A stretch of DNA of 64,000 nucleotides, from the NCBI GenBank assembly GCA_003667255.2, contig RCWM02000048.1, positions 2,678,501 to 2,742,500 of the forward strand, in the 5' to 3' direction. Within the stretch, counting starts at the first letter, position 1. The number at the start of each line of letters is the position of its first letter. This document shows positions 12,332-23,094 of this stretch, piece after piece. A model generated the notes under the pieces. That model was not told where the DNA came from, did not search any database, and was given only the letters and a program-made list of their open reading frames with translations. The position numbers were made by a program, and so were the translations under genes. The DNA comes from Euschistus heros. Taxonomy: Eukaryota > Arthropoda > Insecta > Hemiptera > Pentatomidae.

Positions 12332-12341
12332 TTTCCTCTCA
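12332..12341 (-). promoter_or_regulatory. Polypurine tract of the nested Ty3/Gypsy element
   Basis: Minus-strand GAGAGGAAA directly precedes the TGATATG start of the 3' LTR, the expected place for the plus-strand primer. It supports the LTR boundary. Confidence 0.6.
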
Positions 12342-12400
12342 ACTTATTTAACAATATTATTATAATAACTAGTAGAATTTTTCAAAAGTATTAAAAATTA

Positions 12401-12921
12401 TTAACATTCTTCAATATATCTTCTTACTGGTTTTTCCACACGTTGAGGAGTCTGAAGTGGCTTCCCTCTTGGAGTGTTCCTGTCTTCTGTAGAAGATCCT
12501 GGTTTGGCCTTTGGACTGGGGGAAGGAGTGCTCAAACTGGAACGGCTTTCACCCGGATTGGTATATGGTTGTGCACTTGGACTGGAATGTGGTTGTTCTT
12601 CTGACTCCGTTTGCATATCCTCTTGAACCATAGGCATAGTTGACTGTGGTGTAGGATATCTTTCTATAGTATTCCCTTCTGCCTGTTGACCAATTTCATC
12701 TAGATGCATGCCTGTTCGATGTTTCAAATGCTCTAAATGGGCGAATCTCGAAGTTCCATTAAGCATCCTTACTAAATAAGTAGTAAGACTCTTCTTTTTA
12801 ATAATAATACCTGGCAACCACTTCACTTTTTCCCCTCTAACTGACCTTACCCACACGTTTTCCCTTTCTCCGTAGGTCTGTTTTGGTAAAATTATTTGTG
12901 TATCTCGATTCTTTTCTATGT
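12401..12921 (-). pseudogene. Integrase C-terminal region and tail of pol
   Basis: From 12856 down, the frame reads MWVRSVRGEKVKWLPGIIIK and later TTYLVRMLNGTSRFAHLEHL. This fits the C-terminal integrase fold (W-x-PG-x-V/I...Y-x-V) of Ty3/Gypsy pol. A Pro/Ser/Thr-rich tail follows to 12401. It is out of frame with the catalytic core; the shift lies near 12905-12930. Confidence 0.65.
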
Positions 12922-13407
12922 TTACAAACTAAGGTAAGTACGTGACCTTCTTCCTAGAAATAACTCTGCTGGTGTTTTGTCAACTGATGGATGTGGAGTA
13001 TTGCGATATGCTAACAAGTAGTTGTCAATCATATGTTGTATATTTTGAAATTTCTCTGATTCTTGGAGGGATCTCTTAATTGCTGCCTTGATGTTTTGCA
13101 CCGCTCTCTCAGCAGCTCCATTGCTTTTTGGGTGATATGGAGGAGTTAAGATGTGTTTAATAGCGTTCTTTTCAAAAAATCTTTCTATTTTATGGCTGCA
13201 AAATTGAGGCCCATTATCTGATACCACCTCTTCCATGATTCCATAGGCTGCAATTAAAGATCTCAATTTGGTTATTATGTCCAGTGTGGTGGTGGAGCCC
13301 ATTACAAATGTTTCTATCCACTTAGAATAGGAGTCTTTAAGCACCAAAATATTTGTAGAATTACCTGTATAGTTAATTTGGGCCAAATCAATGTGAAATC
13401 TTTGTCA
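12922..13407 (-). pseudogene. Integrase catalytic core
   Basis: The core carries HIDLAQI (first Asp, just above 13386), SDNGPQFCSHKIERFF (second Asp) and NGAAERAVQNIKAAI (Glu), the D,D35E triad that joins element ends to target DNA. A TGA at 13405-13407 separates it, in the same frame, from the zinc-binding domain. Only one nonsense change breaks an otherwise intact integrase here. Confidence 0.8.
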
Positions 13408-13834
13408 TTTTCTATGAGTTATTGGCCAATTAACCTTGATAGTTCTGTTACTATTTGCTTGACTTTGACAAGGTTGACAACTATTTACAATTTCCTCGAT
13501 TTGTTTGTCAATGTTTGGCCACCACACTAGGGACCGAGACAGAGACTTCATTCTCACCATACCCTGATGACCTTCGTGCAGCATTCCTAACACTTTCGTC
13601 TGTAAGGTGAACGGAATTACTACTCTGTGTCCCCATAATACACATTTTCCTTCACAGGAGAGCTCAGTCCTTTGGTTATAAAACTTGGACATAACTTCAT
13701 CTGTGATCATTGAAGGCCACGCATCTCTAACATACTTATATACTTGTGTCAACACTTTACACTTCTCAGTTTCTGTTTCCACTTCCTTTACAGAAACATA
13801 TGCCATTTGGTCATCTTCAGTTTGTTGAATACAT
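13408..13834 (-). pseudogene. Integrase zinc-binding domain and RNase H-integrase linker
   Basis: LHEGHQGMVRMKSLSRSLVW followed by CQPCQSQ gives the HHCC zinc finger that precedes the integrase core. The N-terminal part is the linker after RNase H. The frame differs from the RNase H frame; the change coincides with a run of nine A on the plus strand (13842-13850). Confidence 0.75.
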
Positions 13835-14296
13835 TTAATAGAAAAAAAAATCTCTGACGGAAAAACAATTATCTGGTGACTCTATCTCAGTATCCACCGG
13901 TAATGGCAGGCGTGACAAAGCATCTGCATTTGCTATTTCAACCCCCTTTTTGTGGATTATTTGATATTGGTAAGCTGAAAGAAGAATAGCGCACCTCTGG
14001 ATCCTTACTGCTGCCGTAACTGGAATGTTTTTCTTTTCTCCAAAAATGAACGTCAGTGGAGTATGATCCGTAATTAATTCGAACTGTTTCCCATAAAGGT
14101 AATTGTGAAACTTCTTCAGTCCAAACACTAGAGCCAGTGCCTCTCTTTCAATCTTAGCATAGTTCTTCTCTGCTGCGGATAAAGTTTTGCTGGCGTAACT
14201 GATGGGTTTATCCTGTCCATTAACTATATGTGATAAAACTGCTCCTATACCCCTGATTGAAGCATCACTTGTCAATCGTAAGGGTTTTGAGGGGTC
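13835..14296 (-). pseudogene. Ty3/Gypsy RNase H domain
   Basis: TSDASIRGIGAVLSH, KNYAKIEREALALVFGLKKF, ITDHTPLTFIF and ANADALSRLPLP are the classic Ty3/Gypsy RNase H blocks. The domain degrades the RNA strand during reverse transcription. It is in the same frame as the RT and is separated from it only by a TAG (14297-14299). Confidence 0.85.
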
Positions 14297-15910
14297 CTAC
14301 CGAATTAGAGTGTCTGATGAACACAGCCATGTTTTGCTTTGGCGAAATATTTGATCACATTCCTCTGTCCATGACCATTGACTTTGCTCTTTAATTAAAT
14401 TATGTAATGGTACAAGTTTATATGACAAATCTTTATAAAAATGGCAATAAAAATTAATTAAACCCAAATATGATTTCATTTCAGTCTTGTTTTCTGGCCG
14501 AGGTTCCAGTTTAATGGCTTCTATAAGATCCTCGCAAGGTTTTATTCCATCTTTGTCCACCACATGCCCTAAATATTTAAGAGAAGGAACAAAAAATTCG
14601 CACTTATCTTCCCGTACCTTTACATTATGTTTTTGCAACCTTTCTAACACAGCATTCACTTTATTGAAACAATCTTCCTCCGAAACACCTGAAATCAATA
14701 TATCGTCCAAATAACATGAAACTCCTTCTAAGTTAACCAACATTCTATCCAATACTTCCTGGAACTGGGATGGAATTGGCGCAGCCCCATATGGTGCAAA
14801 TAGATGTTGAAACAACCCAATATGTGTATTTATGGTGAGCAAATGTCTTGAACCCTCTTCTACTGGGAGTTGCTGATATGCTTCTGACAGATCCAACTGA
14901 CAAAACACCACTCCACCAACCAATGATTCATATATATCCCTTGGATTGGGCAATGGGTAATGTTCTTTACTTAAGAAACGATTAATCGAAACTTTAAAGT
15001 CAGTGCATATACGAATTTTTCCATCAGCCTTAGGTACCACCACTATTGGAGATGCCCATTCACTTCTTGTCACAGGTTTTAACTTTCCCAGCTTTACTAG
15101 CCTATTCAACTCCTCTTCAACCGTATTTCTTAATGCGAAAGGAATAGGGCGGGCCTTACAAAAAACTGGAGTCGTATTTTCATCCTTCAGAACTAGTTTG
15201 GCTTCGAATCCAATAATTTTTCCGGCTTTATCTTTTGAAAACACTGACGCAAATTTTTGTTTTAAGATGTTAACTTTATCACTATTGTTAACATTTACAT
15301 GAGCTACCAAACTCTGAATTCTATCTAGAATACCCATTTCTATTAACAAGTCTCTTCCTAAAAGTGCAGGCAATCTTTTTTTGCTCATTTTTATTATTGT
15401 ACAATCAACGAGCATTTTTTTATTTTTATATTCCAGGCATATTTTTGTCAATCCAATGACTGGTAAACGCTCTGTAAACCAGTACGCCATCAACTCCGGA
15501 GGAGGTTCTAATGGTGTATTTAAATACCTTTTATACAGGTCTTCTGGGATGACTGTATGTCCACTGCCTGGGTCAAACTCAAATTCTAAAAGATGTCCAT
15601 TTACCTTTAATTTGGTTTTAATAGGAGGATTCCTTTGTTCTATCGCATGAATACTATATAACATCATATTTTCCTCATCACATACCTCTTCCTCCTCAGT
15701 GAGTGCATGAATCCTGTGTATATTATCTTTTCGAGGGCATACAGCTGCCAAGTGACCCTCTTTTGAGCAAACTTTACATTTATAATTTTTAAATCGACAA
15801 TTTTGAGTATTGTGGTTATTTCTTCCACAACATTTACAATATTCATTTACATTTGGTAAATTTTGTTTAGCATAAGTTGCGTTTTTGTTGGTAAAGTTTT
15901 TTTTTTCCAT
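14297..15910 (-). pseudogene. Zinc knuckles, protease and reverse transcriptase of the nested Ty3/Gypsy element
   Basis: The 537-codon frame starts MEKKN but really continues Gag across an A10 run (15897-15906). Residues about 23-60 carry two CCHC knuckles (CKCCGRNNHNTQNC, CKVCSKEGHLAAVC). At about 110 the protease active site reads FDPGSG instead of the usual DTG or DSG, which may inactivate it. RT follows with PIVVVPKADGKIRICTDF, CQLDLSEAYQQL and the catalytic CYLDDILISG (about 14702-14713), then the connection LGLINFYCHFY. A terminal TAG separates it from RNase H. Confidence 0.85.
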
Positions 15911-16460
15911 GCCAATTACCTACTTTATGTACTGTCGCACCTTCAGAAAATAACATATTATTCTTCGATGCTTCTTCTAACATAAGAGCTTTTTTTAACG
16001 CCTCTTCAAAATTAAGTTCAGCAATTCTGAGCTTTAGTTGTATACCCGTGTCTTTCAGCCCACAGACTAACCTATCTCTTAATGCATCTTTGAGAAAATC
16101 ACCAAATTTGCAAGTCTTCGCCAGATGTTTAATGGCTACAGCAAAATCAGATATGCTTTCATTTGGTTTTTGTACTTTAGAATTAAATTTAAATCTTTCG
16201 TCAATCACTAGTCTCGCTGGTTTGTAGTGATCAGTCAACGTTGCTGTGAGATATTCATAACTTTTTGAATCAACCTCGTCAGGTGCAATCAAATCTTGAA
16301 GTAAATTGACAAGTTCAGGGCCGATTGTGGCTAAAAGAACTGAAACTTTATTCTCATCTTCTACTGCATTAGCCCTTATATAATGTTTTAATCTTAATAA
16401 ATAGGTCGTAATGTCCTCTTTCTGTTTATCAAAAGCACCAAGTGATCCGAAAGTTGTCAT
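15867..16460 (-). CDS. Gag of the nested Ty3/Gypsy element (N-terminal part)
   Basis: 197 codons from a good ATG (MTTFGSLGAFDKQKEDITTY). The LRLKHYIRANAVEDENKVSV and YLTATLTDHYKPARLVIDER blocks match the retrotransposon Gag capsid region (helical, PGETVxEF-like PNESISDFAVAIK). It assembles the particle that packages element RNA. The frame ends after the A10 run; the zinc knuckles lie in the next frame, so either a simple indel or slippage in the A-run joins them. Confidence 0.75.
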   Translation of the reverse strand: MTTFGSLGAFDKQKEDITTYLLRLKHYIRANAVEDENKVSVLLATIGPELVNLLQDLIAPDEVDSKSYEYLTATLTDHYKPARLVIDERFKFNSKVQKPNESISDFAVAIKHLAKTCKFGDFLKDALRDRLVCGLKDTGIQLKLRIAELNFEEALKKALMLEEASKNNMLFSEGATVHKVGNWHGKKKLYQQKRNLC

Positions 16461-16511
16461 TGTAGAAATACTAGAATGTACGTACCCAGTATAATCAGAA
16501 GAAGGTAAAAC

Positions 16512-16652
16512 TTTTATGTTTCTTTATTGGAGTGTACTAAATAAAACATCACTATTCGAACACAACGTGATTCTCTTTATTATACTTGTAAACTAAACAT
16601 AAAAACCTCCGGGAGGGTTACCTCAACTATTGATAACAGATAATACATATCA
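16512..16652 (-). repeat. 5' LTR of the nested Ty3/Gypsy element
   Basis: 141 bp, near-identical to 12185-12331 (three substitutions and a 6-bp indel by eye). It ends in ACATATCA on the plus strand, next to the GGCAA duplication. Confidence 0.85.
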
Positions 16653-16657
16653 GGCAA
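16653..16657. repeat. Right 5-bp target duplication (GGCAA)
   Basis: Matches 12180-12184 and lies directly outside the LTR. Confidence 0.75.
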
Positions 16658-17340
16658 AAAATGCTATCTTGTTTAAAAAAGGCAATAGAAAACGGATGGA
16701 TAACTATCGACCGTCTCACTTTGTTCCACAATGCCAATATTATTTTCCGCTATACTAAAAGAACGCCCAACAAAACAGATTGTGGAGAATATAGCAATTG
16801 AACAGGCTGGATTTCGGAAGGGTATTTTAGTAATGGACCATATTCGTTCGACTCTATTTATCATGCAATCATATTCAAAGCACTCAGAACAGATATATAC
16901 AGATTATAGACCAGCTATATAAAGGCAAGTCAGCATACATTGAAATGGAAAGAAAAGGAAATGTTTTCCCTGTGGAAGAAGGTGTGAGACAAGGCGATCC
17001 ACTCTCTCCAATTCTCTTCATTTTAGTCCTGGAGTCTGGCAAAATGCAATAGAAAGAAGTACGACAAATATCAAAAGAAAGGGTAGGATCAAGTGCTTTA
17101 ATATTAAGAAGAAAACAGGGCTCAAAGACTCTTCCATGCTAATAAAAAAATTAAAATGGAAATGGGCTGGACATGTGTTGCGATCTACTGACGACAGGTG
17201 GTCATATACTGTAACCAAGTGGACATCATATGACAATAGTAGGAACAGAGGAAGGCAATTGAGGAGATGGAGCGACTCCTTCAAAAAAGAGGCTGGCCCA
17301 ACATGGTGGAGAACAGCAAAGAATAAATTTGGGTAATGGT
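16658..17340 (+). pseudogene. LINE ORF2 continuation (RT fingers/palm, then C-terminus)
   Basis: The frame resumes with AILFKKGNRKRMDNYRP, the standard continuation of the RT fingers cut at 12184. After shifts come IDQLYKGKSAYIEMERKGNV and VEEGVRQGDPLSPILFILVL (about 16900-17035). The catalytic FADD segment is missing: the sequence jumps to a C-terminal block (17136-17336: KLKWKWAGHVLRSTDDRWSY and RNRGRQLRRWSDSFKKEAG). I infer an internal deletion near 17040-17130 that removed the active site. Confidence 0.7.
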
Positions 17341-17745
17341 CATTAATTCATGGTGGGAGAAGTGGAATCAGATTGCCAACCCCACCTTCCCAGTAGGACT
17401 AATCACCTTGGGTAGTGTAAGACCATTACTCCTCTTAAATAGAGGAAGGCTAGTGCAAGGAAGATAAATGTGTATTTATTTATTGTTTAACTGTATATAT
17501 TATTTAGTTGCACAATAAAAGCTATTTTCATTTTCATTCATTTTATATGTATATTATATACTTTATATTGATCATGTATAACAAGTTCTTTTCTGTTTTC
17601 TTTTTTTATTTATTTTATTTTATAGATGTATATACATATTTTTTTCCTCATTGTACATAATGTGAGAATGTAATCATACGCCATCTATATTACTTATTGC
17701 CCACATTTGTGGCAGATTGTTATAATTACTCAATAAAAGTTATTT
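17341..17745 (+). other. 3' UTR of the second LINE
   Basis: An AT-rich non-coding stretch with AATAAA-like signals (CACAATAAAAG near 17512, CTCAATAAAAG near 17731) leading into the poly(A). Confidence 0.5.
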
Positions 17746-17747
17746 AA

Positions 17748-17764
<17 letters not shown>
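17746..17764 (+). repeat. Poly(A) tail of the second LINE
   Basis: Uninterrupted A-run directly after CTCAATAAAAGTTATTT and directly before the (TA)n tract. Confidence 0.7.

Positions 17765-17820
<56 letters not shown>
17765..17820. repeat. (TA)n microsatellite, left block
   Basis: About 28 TA units between the LINE poly(A) and the LTR at 17821. Probably one piece of an original tract now split by two insertions; see 23100-23170 and 24480-24533. Confidence 0.9.
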
Positions 17821-17822
<2 letters not shown>

Positions 17823-18072
17823 CTAAATAAAAGGTTCGCGGGACTGAGTTTTTAAAAAGAGGTTTTTATTGAATGACATACATTATACAAGAAAAAGCAC
17901 AATTTACAGCCTAGTACAAGAACTGCGTGTTGAACATCTGCGTGAGTCCTACGAGTGACTATATCAGAGTGTCATCGGGTGCAGGTGGGGGTGGCCTTTA
18001 ATACAGTTATCTAGGAGAGGGGATAGTGTACATTTATTTATTATCCCTTAATACCATTGGGTTTCTATAACT
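17821..18072 (-). repeat. 3' LTR of the errantivirus-type element
   Basis: 252 bp, matching 22848-23099 with about four substitutions. One change turns the TATAAAAG of the 5' copy into TATTAAAG. Confidence 0.9.
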
Positions 18073-18073
18073 T

Positions 18074-18090
18074 CTCCCCCCCCCCCCCCC
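18074..18090 (-). promoter_or_regulatory. Polypurine tract with a G15 run
   Basis: On the minus strand fifteen G followed by AGA end right at the AGTTATAG start of the 3' LTR. The position is that of the polypurine tract. Such a long pure G-run is unusual and may have expanded. Confidence 0.65.
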
Positions 18091-19209
18091 AAGTTCCGAG
18101 GTCTCCGATGGAACAAATATCTTAGTGTAAATAGGTTAGATTCTATACAATAAAAATAAAAGGTTTAAACCTTATACATTTCTCAATACCTTTTACACTA
18201 AGTCTTAACATTACAATAGATAACATTCTATAAACAAAAGGGATTGGACCTTATTCTCTATGTTTATACAAGCATAGAAGGATTAGACCTTGTTTACTAA
18301 ATTAGAATTTGAACATTTGAAAACAAAAAGTTTAAACTGTGAAATACAATTATCAACTTCCTATAAACAAAAGGATTATACTTTGAACTTCCTGTTTACT
18401 AAGTCAGGATCTGTACACTTGAAAAATAAAAAGATTAAACCTTGTACATTTAACGCTAGAATAGGATTTTATACCACTGTCAAAAACAAAAGGATTGGAC
18501 TTTGAATTTCCTGTTTACCAAGTCAGGATCTGTACACTTGAAAAATAAAAAGATTAAACCTTGTCCATTTCTTAATATTAACAATAAGCTTAACCTATAA
18601 AATGTTTATACATTACAGAATTCCTTACATGCTAAAGTACAATTTTCCTTATAACTAAAAGATAACAGGATATTTCTTAATACTAAACAATTCATATCTA
18701 TACATTATTTAAACAAAAGGAAAAATAAAATAAGAGTCTTTGAATTAGTTCTCTCTATTACAAGTAATAATTTTAGATTCAAAATTACTCAATTAAAATA
18801 ATAATATTTTAAATCAAAATAATAATTCAAACACTCCTTTACAATAATTACAATTAATAATAATTTCAAAATAAAATACATACTTTTCAATGATCAATCA
18901 AAATAATATTTCAAGACAAAATAATAGTATCCTAATATTTATGATAGTGACTTCAAAATATTAATTACAAAATAAATCAGACAGAATATTACTGTGAAAT
19001 AAAATAATAATTTGAATGATCTTTTACATTATTAACATTGAATATAATATTTTACAACAAAATACAAAAGTCCGACTTTATTAAAATAACTACAGCATTG
19101 TCAATTTAATACAGATAATTCCTTCAATATAACATAAACATCTTTCCCTAATACCATTATATTTATTACGTTTTATTAAAATAAAAGATTTTTAAAACAT
19201 TAAATATTT
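18091..19209. other. 3' non-coding region of the errantivirus-type element
   Basis: Where env would be expected there is only AT-rich DNA. A block starting AAACAAAAGGATTATACTTT (18364-18451) recurs at 18484-18570 (AAACAAAAGGATTGGACTTT), about 120 bp apart, with degenerate relatives of ACAAAAGGRTTRGACCTT at 18234-18295. I see no coding frame of any length. Confidence 0.6.
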
Positions 19210-20575
19210 TTAATCATAAACATTATCTGAATCATTTGAGTCATAATCATCTGAGATATCCGAAATGTTCACGTGAATGGATTCATTATCATCGTCCGAA
19301 ATAGATTGTTTCTTTTTCCTTTTTTTCCTAGTGGGCCTTTTAATATTGTAAATATGAGTTTTGATTGGTTTTTTATCTTTTACTAATACATTTACTTTTT
19401 TAAAATTGTCCCTACTTTTTATTTTCGCTTGAGTATTTTTTAAATATTCTGTATCTCCTAATTGTTTCTGAATATCTAAAGGGTCTTCTCTATTTTTATT
19501 TAATTTTTCGGTCCTTGTCTCTTTTTCGTCATTTATTTTAGATCTAATTAGTTTATGTAATAATTGTTGGTCCTTATGATATTTTAATACATATTGTTCT
19601 GTCAGGTCGATGTTTTCGTTTGATTCTAATCTGGAGGTTCCGAAAGTGATTTCATTAGGCGTTAATTTTAATTTATTGTTCAAGGTATTATTATACGCTA
19701 TTACCGCTAATCTTAATTTCTGTTGCATTGAACATTTATCCTTTTCTTTTCCTATTATTCTTAATAATTCGTTTAGGGTAGAGTGGACTCTGTTCAATAA
19801 TCCCAAAGAGTTTGAGTGGCTAGCTGAGGTATAATGTAAAATAATATTATTTTCTTCACAAAACTGTTTTACCAAATTATTTTTCATTTCCGTCCCTTGA
19901 TCTAATGATATTTGTAGAGGTGTTGGAAAGTACGTCATATAGTTCGTTAGTGCATTACAGATATTAATTGCGTTTTTCGATTGTAACGTTTGGGCAAATA
20001 AATGTTTTGAAAATGTGTCCACCGCTGTGAAAATTATTGCGTTGTTGAAATTAAAAATGTCAATCATTAATTCCTGAAACGGTCTTTCTGGTGTAGGTGT
20101 AATTTGAAATTTGGTCTTTATAGGTTTTCGGTCATATTTCGTAACTTTACAAGTTTCGCATTTATTAATATACTCCGCTATCTTATTTTGCATCCCTGGA
20201 AAATAATATTCTTTTTTAAGTTTTTCGAATGTTTCATTTATACCCCTATGCTTAGTTTTGCCTAAATGATAATTATCTATAATTTCTATTTGTTCATTTG
20301 GATTTTCGACGTCATTTACAATTTGTTTGTATTTTTTCAATTTAACCGATGGATATTGCGTTTCTATTATTTGTTGTATTGTTCTAAATAATCGTCATAT
20401 AAATTTTCGGTTATTTCGTTAGGTGATTTACAAATTATCCCGTATGTTTTATTAGGTTCGAGTATTTGTTCTAATAATGAAGCGATATCTGATTTAGCAT
20501 AAATGTTTAATTCGTATCGGCGTTTTCCAAATGGTTTAGTGAAATTAATTTTTGTATTTCCCCTTTTTATAATTA
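19210..20575 (-). pseudogene. Errantivirus-type integrase, catalytic Glu replaced by Asn
   Basis: The frame from 20340 (with about 75 codons upstream after one break, e.g. KSDIASLLEQILEPNKTYG) carries the HHCC finger (NYHLGKTKHRGINETF, NKCETCKVTKYDRKP) and the core with MIDIFNF (first Asp) and SLDQGTEMKNN (second Asp). Exactly 35 residues after the second Asp, where Glu is expected, stands Asn (SLGLLNRVHSTLNE; codon at 19792-19794). The C-terminus is Lys-rich and then Asp/Ser-rich (SDDDNESIHVNISDISDDYD). The integrase ORF itself is long and open, which is odd next to the missing catalytic residue. Confidence 0.8.
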
Positions 20576-21175
20576 TTTGGTTTTTTTTTTTCTATATTTA
20601 TACATCTTTTTTGGTACGATCCAAAGTGGAAAATTATTTTTTGATTTATTTGGTCTGATTTTAACCATTCCCTTTTTAAACAAATGTTGTACTGCTTCCT
20701 CGCCTAAATCAACATTTAGTTGAGCTTTAGGATTTTTTAACTTATTGCGGCAGTGATCCAGCCTACTTTTTATGGAAATAGAAGCCATTACTTCTTTAAA
20801 GGTCTTTTGGTTTAATTCGTTAAATTTTGTTACATTATTATTTAACTTTTCAACAGTTACTTTTTGACTTTTTTTTGAAGCTTTTAAATTTTTTGTTTCT
20901 TTCACTAAACTTGAATTTAAGTCTTCCGTTTTATTGATTTTACTAATTATATTTTTTTCTTTTCCTTCCCGTGACTTATTAACGGTTTTTATTGTTTTAT
21001 TTAAATTACGATATTTATTTCGGACTGTTTCTTTATTTTTATTAAGTTCTTTAAATTTTTGGTATTTTAAATTTTCGTCGTCATCCCTATTCTTAAATTT
21101 GTTTACAGAATTTTCTACACTTTCTTTTATTTCCGATTTTATATGTTCGTCGCGGATTAATTGTTTTTTTTCCAT
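20576..21175 (-). pseudogene. Lys/Asn-rich ORF ending in an RT-start remnant
   Basis: A 200-codon frame. Most is Lys/Glu/Asn-rich and probably coiled-coil or disordered (VNKFKNRDDDENLKYQKFKE). The end reads EEAVQHLFKKGMVKIRP and NFPLWIVPKKM, the short motif before RT motif 1 of errantivirus pol (xxPLWIVPKK). Immediately after it the sequence passes into the RNase H-integrase linker, so RT palm and RNase H are deleted at about 20575-20595. No protease DTG motif is visible. Confidence 0.55.
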
Positions 21176-21189
21176 TTTTTTCGTCGATT

Positions 21190-22474
21190 AGATTTGGTAA
21201 GTCATTATTTAAATTTAGGTCATGTATTTCAATTTGTTTATTCTGGTTATCGTCAATGGTCTGTTTAGAATTTAAATTATTTATATCCGGTCCGGAGGTC
21301 TGCTCGTGCTTGGGCCTAATTCTAAAAAATGATCCTGTCTTTTTTCCAAAGATTCAATACGCTCTAACAGTAATTTAATTGTTTCATCTTTTTCTTCCTC
21401 AATTGTATGTACCCTATTAGAAACAGTTCTCATCGAAACGGTGTTTGAATCTATTTGAGGTTGTTGGTAATTTTGTCTTATATTTCTGGAGGGTGGTTTG
21501 TTGAAAAATTTATGTTGTGACTGGGGGTCCCACGGTTGATTATAAATCGGAGTCGTATATTCAATAGCTCGCTGTTGTGGCCGGAAGTTATGCTGGTTGT
21601 TATTGTTATAAGAATTGAAGGTTGGACCTTGTTCATGCTGATACTGTTGCTGTCGGTAATGTTGGGGATTATTATACGACGCATATTGCTCGCGGTGATA
21701 CTGGTGGGGTCGGTAATTTTGATAATCATAGTGGTTGTTAAAATTTGGTCGGTACTCTTTATTTTTATAATTATTTTCAGAATTTTTCTTTTTGTAATTA
21801 TTTTGAACTGGGGTTTTTTGGTGTTTTTTATCGCCATAAATTCTATGTACGATGTGAGCCGCGCTGTTTCTTAGTATTTCTTCGAGATCTTATAATGAAT
21901 CGAATTTTATATGGTAAATGAAGTCCGTTAGTGCTGGGTGTATACTATGTACTGCGTGGTGGGATATCTGTTTGTCATACCTATACATTTCGTCCTGTTT
22001 GTCTAATATCTCATTGTCTGAGTAAATTCGCGCATATAAATCGCATCTTTTTTGGCCCAGTCGTTATAAGAAATCGAGTGGGTTTTCATTATGGTAAGTC
22101 CGCGTATTTAAAATTTCCGAAATTAATTGTTCCCTAGTTCTCGTGTCCTGGTACTTTTTCTTTAAGAATTTTATTATTTCTTTTACTGTATTAAATTCCT
22201 TGTCATATACGGCGACTTTAGCTTTCCCTGTTAATTTGTTTAAGATTGTTAAAACTAATTTGGCTTGATTTGTATTTTTATGCGTATTATCATCTTTACA
22301 ATATAAATTATATAAAAATTCGCTATTTCTAATAAAATCAACTAGTTGTAACGGATTTCCGTCATATTCCGGTATTAATGCTAAATCGTGATTTTTAATT
22401 TCAAGAGCCATATTATTTTCTTTTTTAACTAACGTAGAACCAGTTATTTTTAAGTTGCTTAATTTTTCTTCCAA
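21190..22474 (-). pseudogene. Errantivirus-type Gag, frameshifted
   Basis: The N-terminal frame (22474-22064) reads DLALIPEYDGNPLQLVDFIR and KLTGKAKVAVYDKEFNTVKE, as in Gag of the gypsy group. After a stop and a shift near 22064 the rest is Asn/Gln/Tyr/Arg-rich (RPHQYHREQYASYNNPQHYR) without a zinc knuckle, also a feature of that group, and ends with NTVSMRTVSNRVHTIEEE and a short coiled coil. A cognate NTVSMRTV block occurs in the element at 27661-32440. Gag builds the particle shell and binds RNA. Confidence 0.7.
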
Positions 22475-22830
22475 TATATTTATAAAAATGCTAAATTAAT
22501 ATTTTGAATTATTATACTTATACTAATTATATCTAAATTACAAAATTACTTAAAAATAAAATTAATTACACTTTTTCTTGATACAACGTTGTCTTCGATG
22601 TCTTCTTGATGACGCTCCCTTTAGCTCCTTCCCGTCGATTCTTTAGCAAGAGGTTGTAGGTCCTTTTGGTCAAGGTATTGGAATACCAAAGCGCTCCTAA
22701 AGACTTGAAGATCTGCTGATGTACTAATACTCAGCTACCAATCTTCTCATGCCAGTGGAAAGAGGTCTCGCTGTTCTGTACCTGAAATAAGATAGAACTA
22801 CCGCGAAGTAACGTTAACGCTTCCAAATGT
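22475..22830 (-). other. 5' leader of the errantivirus-type element
   Basis: Between the primer-binding site and gag. No ORF. It presumably holds packaging signals, which cannot be located from sequence alone. Confidence 0.45.
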
Positions 22831-22848
22831 CCCTCCGTTCGGGCGCCA
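22831..22848 (-). promoter_or_regulatory. Primer-binding site (tRNA-Lys type)
   Basis: Minus-strand TGGCGCCCGAACGGAGGG abuts the LTR and shares one base with its end. TGGCGCCCGAAC is the well-known start of tRNA-Lys primer sites. Confidence 0.8.
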
Positions 22849-23094
22849 GCTAAATAAAAGGTTCGCGGGACTGAGTTTTTAAAAAGAGGTTTTTATTGAA
22901 TGACATACATTATACAAGAAAAAGCACAATTTACAGCCTAGTACAAGAACTGCGTGTTGAACATCTGCGTGAGTCCTACGAGTGACTATATCAGAGTGTC
23001 ATCGGGCGCAGGTGGGGGTGCCCTTTTATACAGTTATCTAGGAGAGGGGATAGTGTACATTTATTTATTATCCCTAAATACCATTGGGTTTCTA

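Larger units (their letters stand above)
12185..16652 (-). mobile_element. Ty3/Gypsy retrotransposon (K02A2.6/Mag-like), nested in a LINE
   Basis: Short LTRs (about 145 bp) flank gag and pol on the minus strand in the order Gag, zinc knuckles, protease, RT, RNase H, integrase. A GGCAA target duplication flanks the element. LTRs differ by three substitutions and a 6-bp indel, suggesting a fairly young insertion. Pol carries in-frame stops (14297-14299, 13405-13407) and shifts at homopolymers (15897-15906, 13842-13850). The RT text most resembles elements annotated as K02A2.6-like/Mag group; that clade call is by recognition only. Confidence 0.85.
9650..17764 (+). mobile_element. Second LINE (endonuclease-RT type), split by a Ty3/Gypsy insertion
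   Basis: 5' UTR, ORF1 (about 9960-10672) and ORF2 up to 12184 lie left of the Ty3/Gypsy element at 12185-16652. ORF2 resumes at 16653 and the 3' UTR ends in a poly(A) at 17746-17764. Removing the insert and one copy of the GGCAA duplication rejoins the LINE reading frame without a shift. The 5' edge is uncertain. The clade is not settled; the ORF1 type and the C-terminal GRPxxRWxD block point to an insect RTE/L1-like or Proto2-like LINE. Confidence 0.75.

Noticed and set aside
21536..21874. Plus-strand Ile/Val-rich ORF (apparent membrane protein)
   Set aside because: Complement of the Asn/Tyr-rich Gag tail; low complexity, no support.
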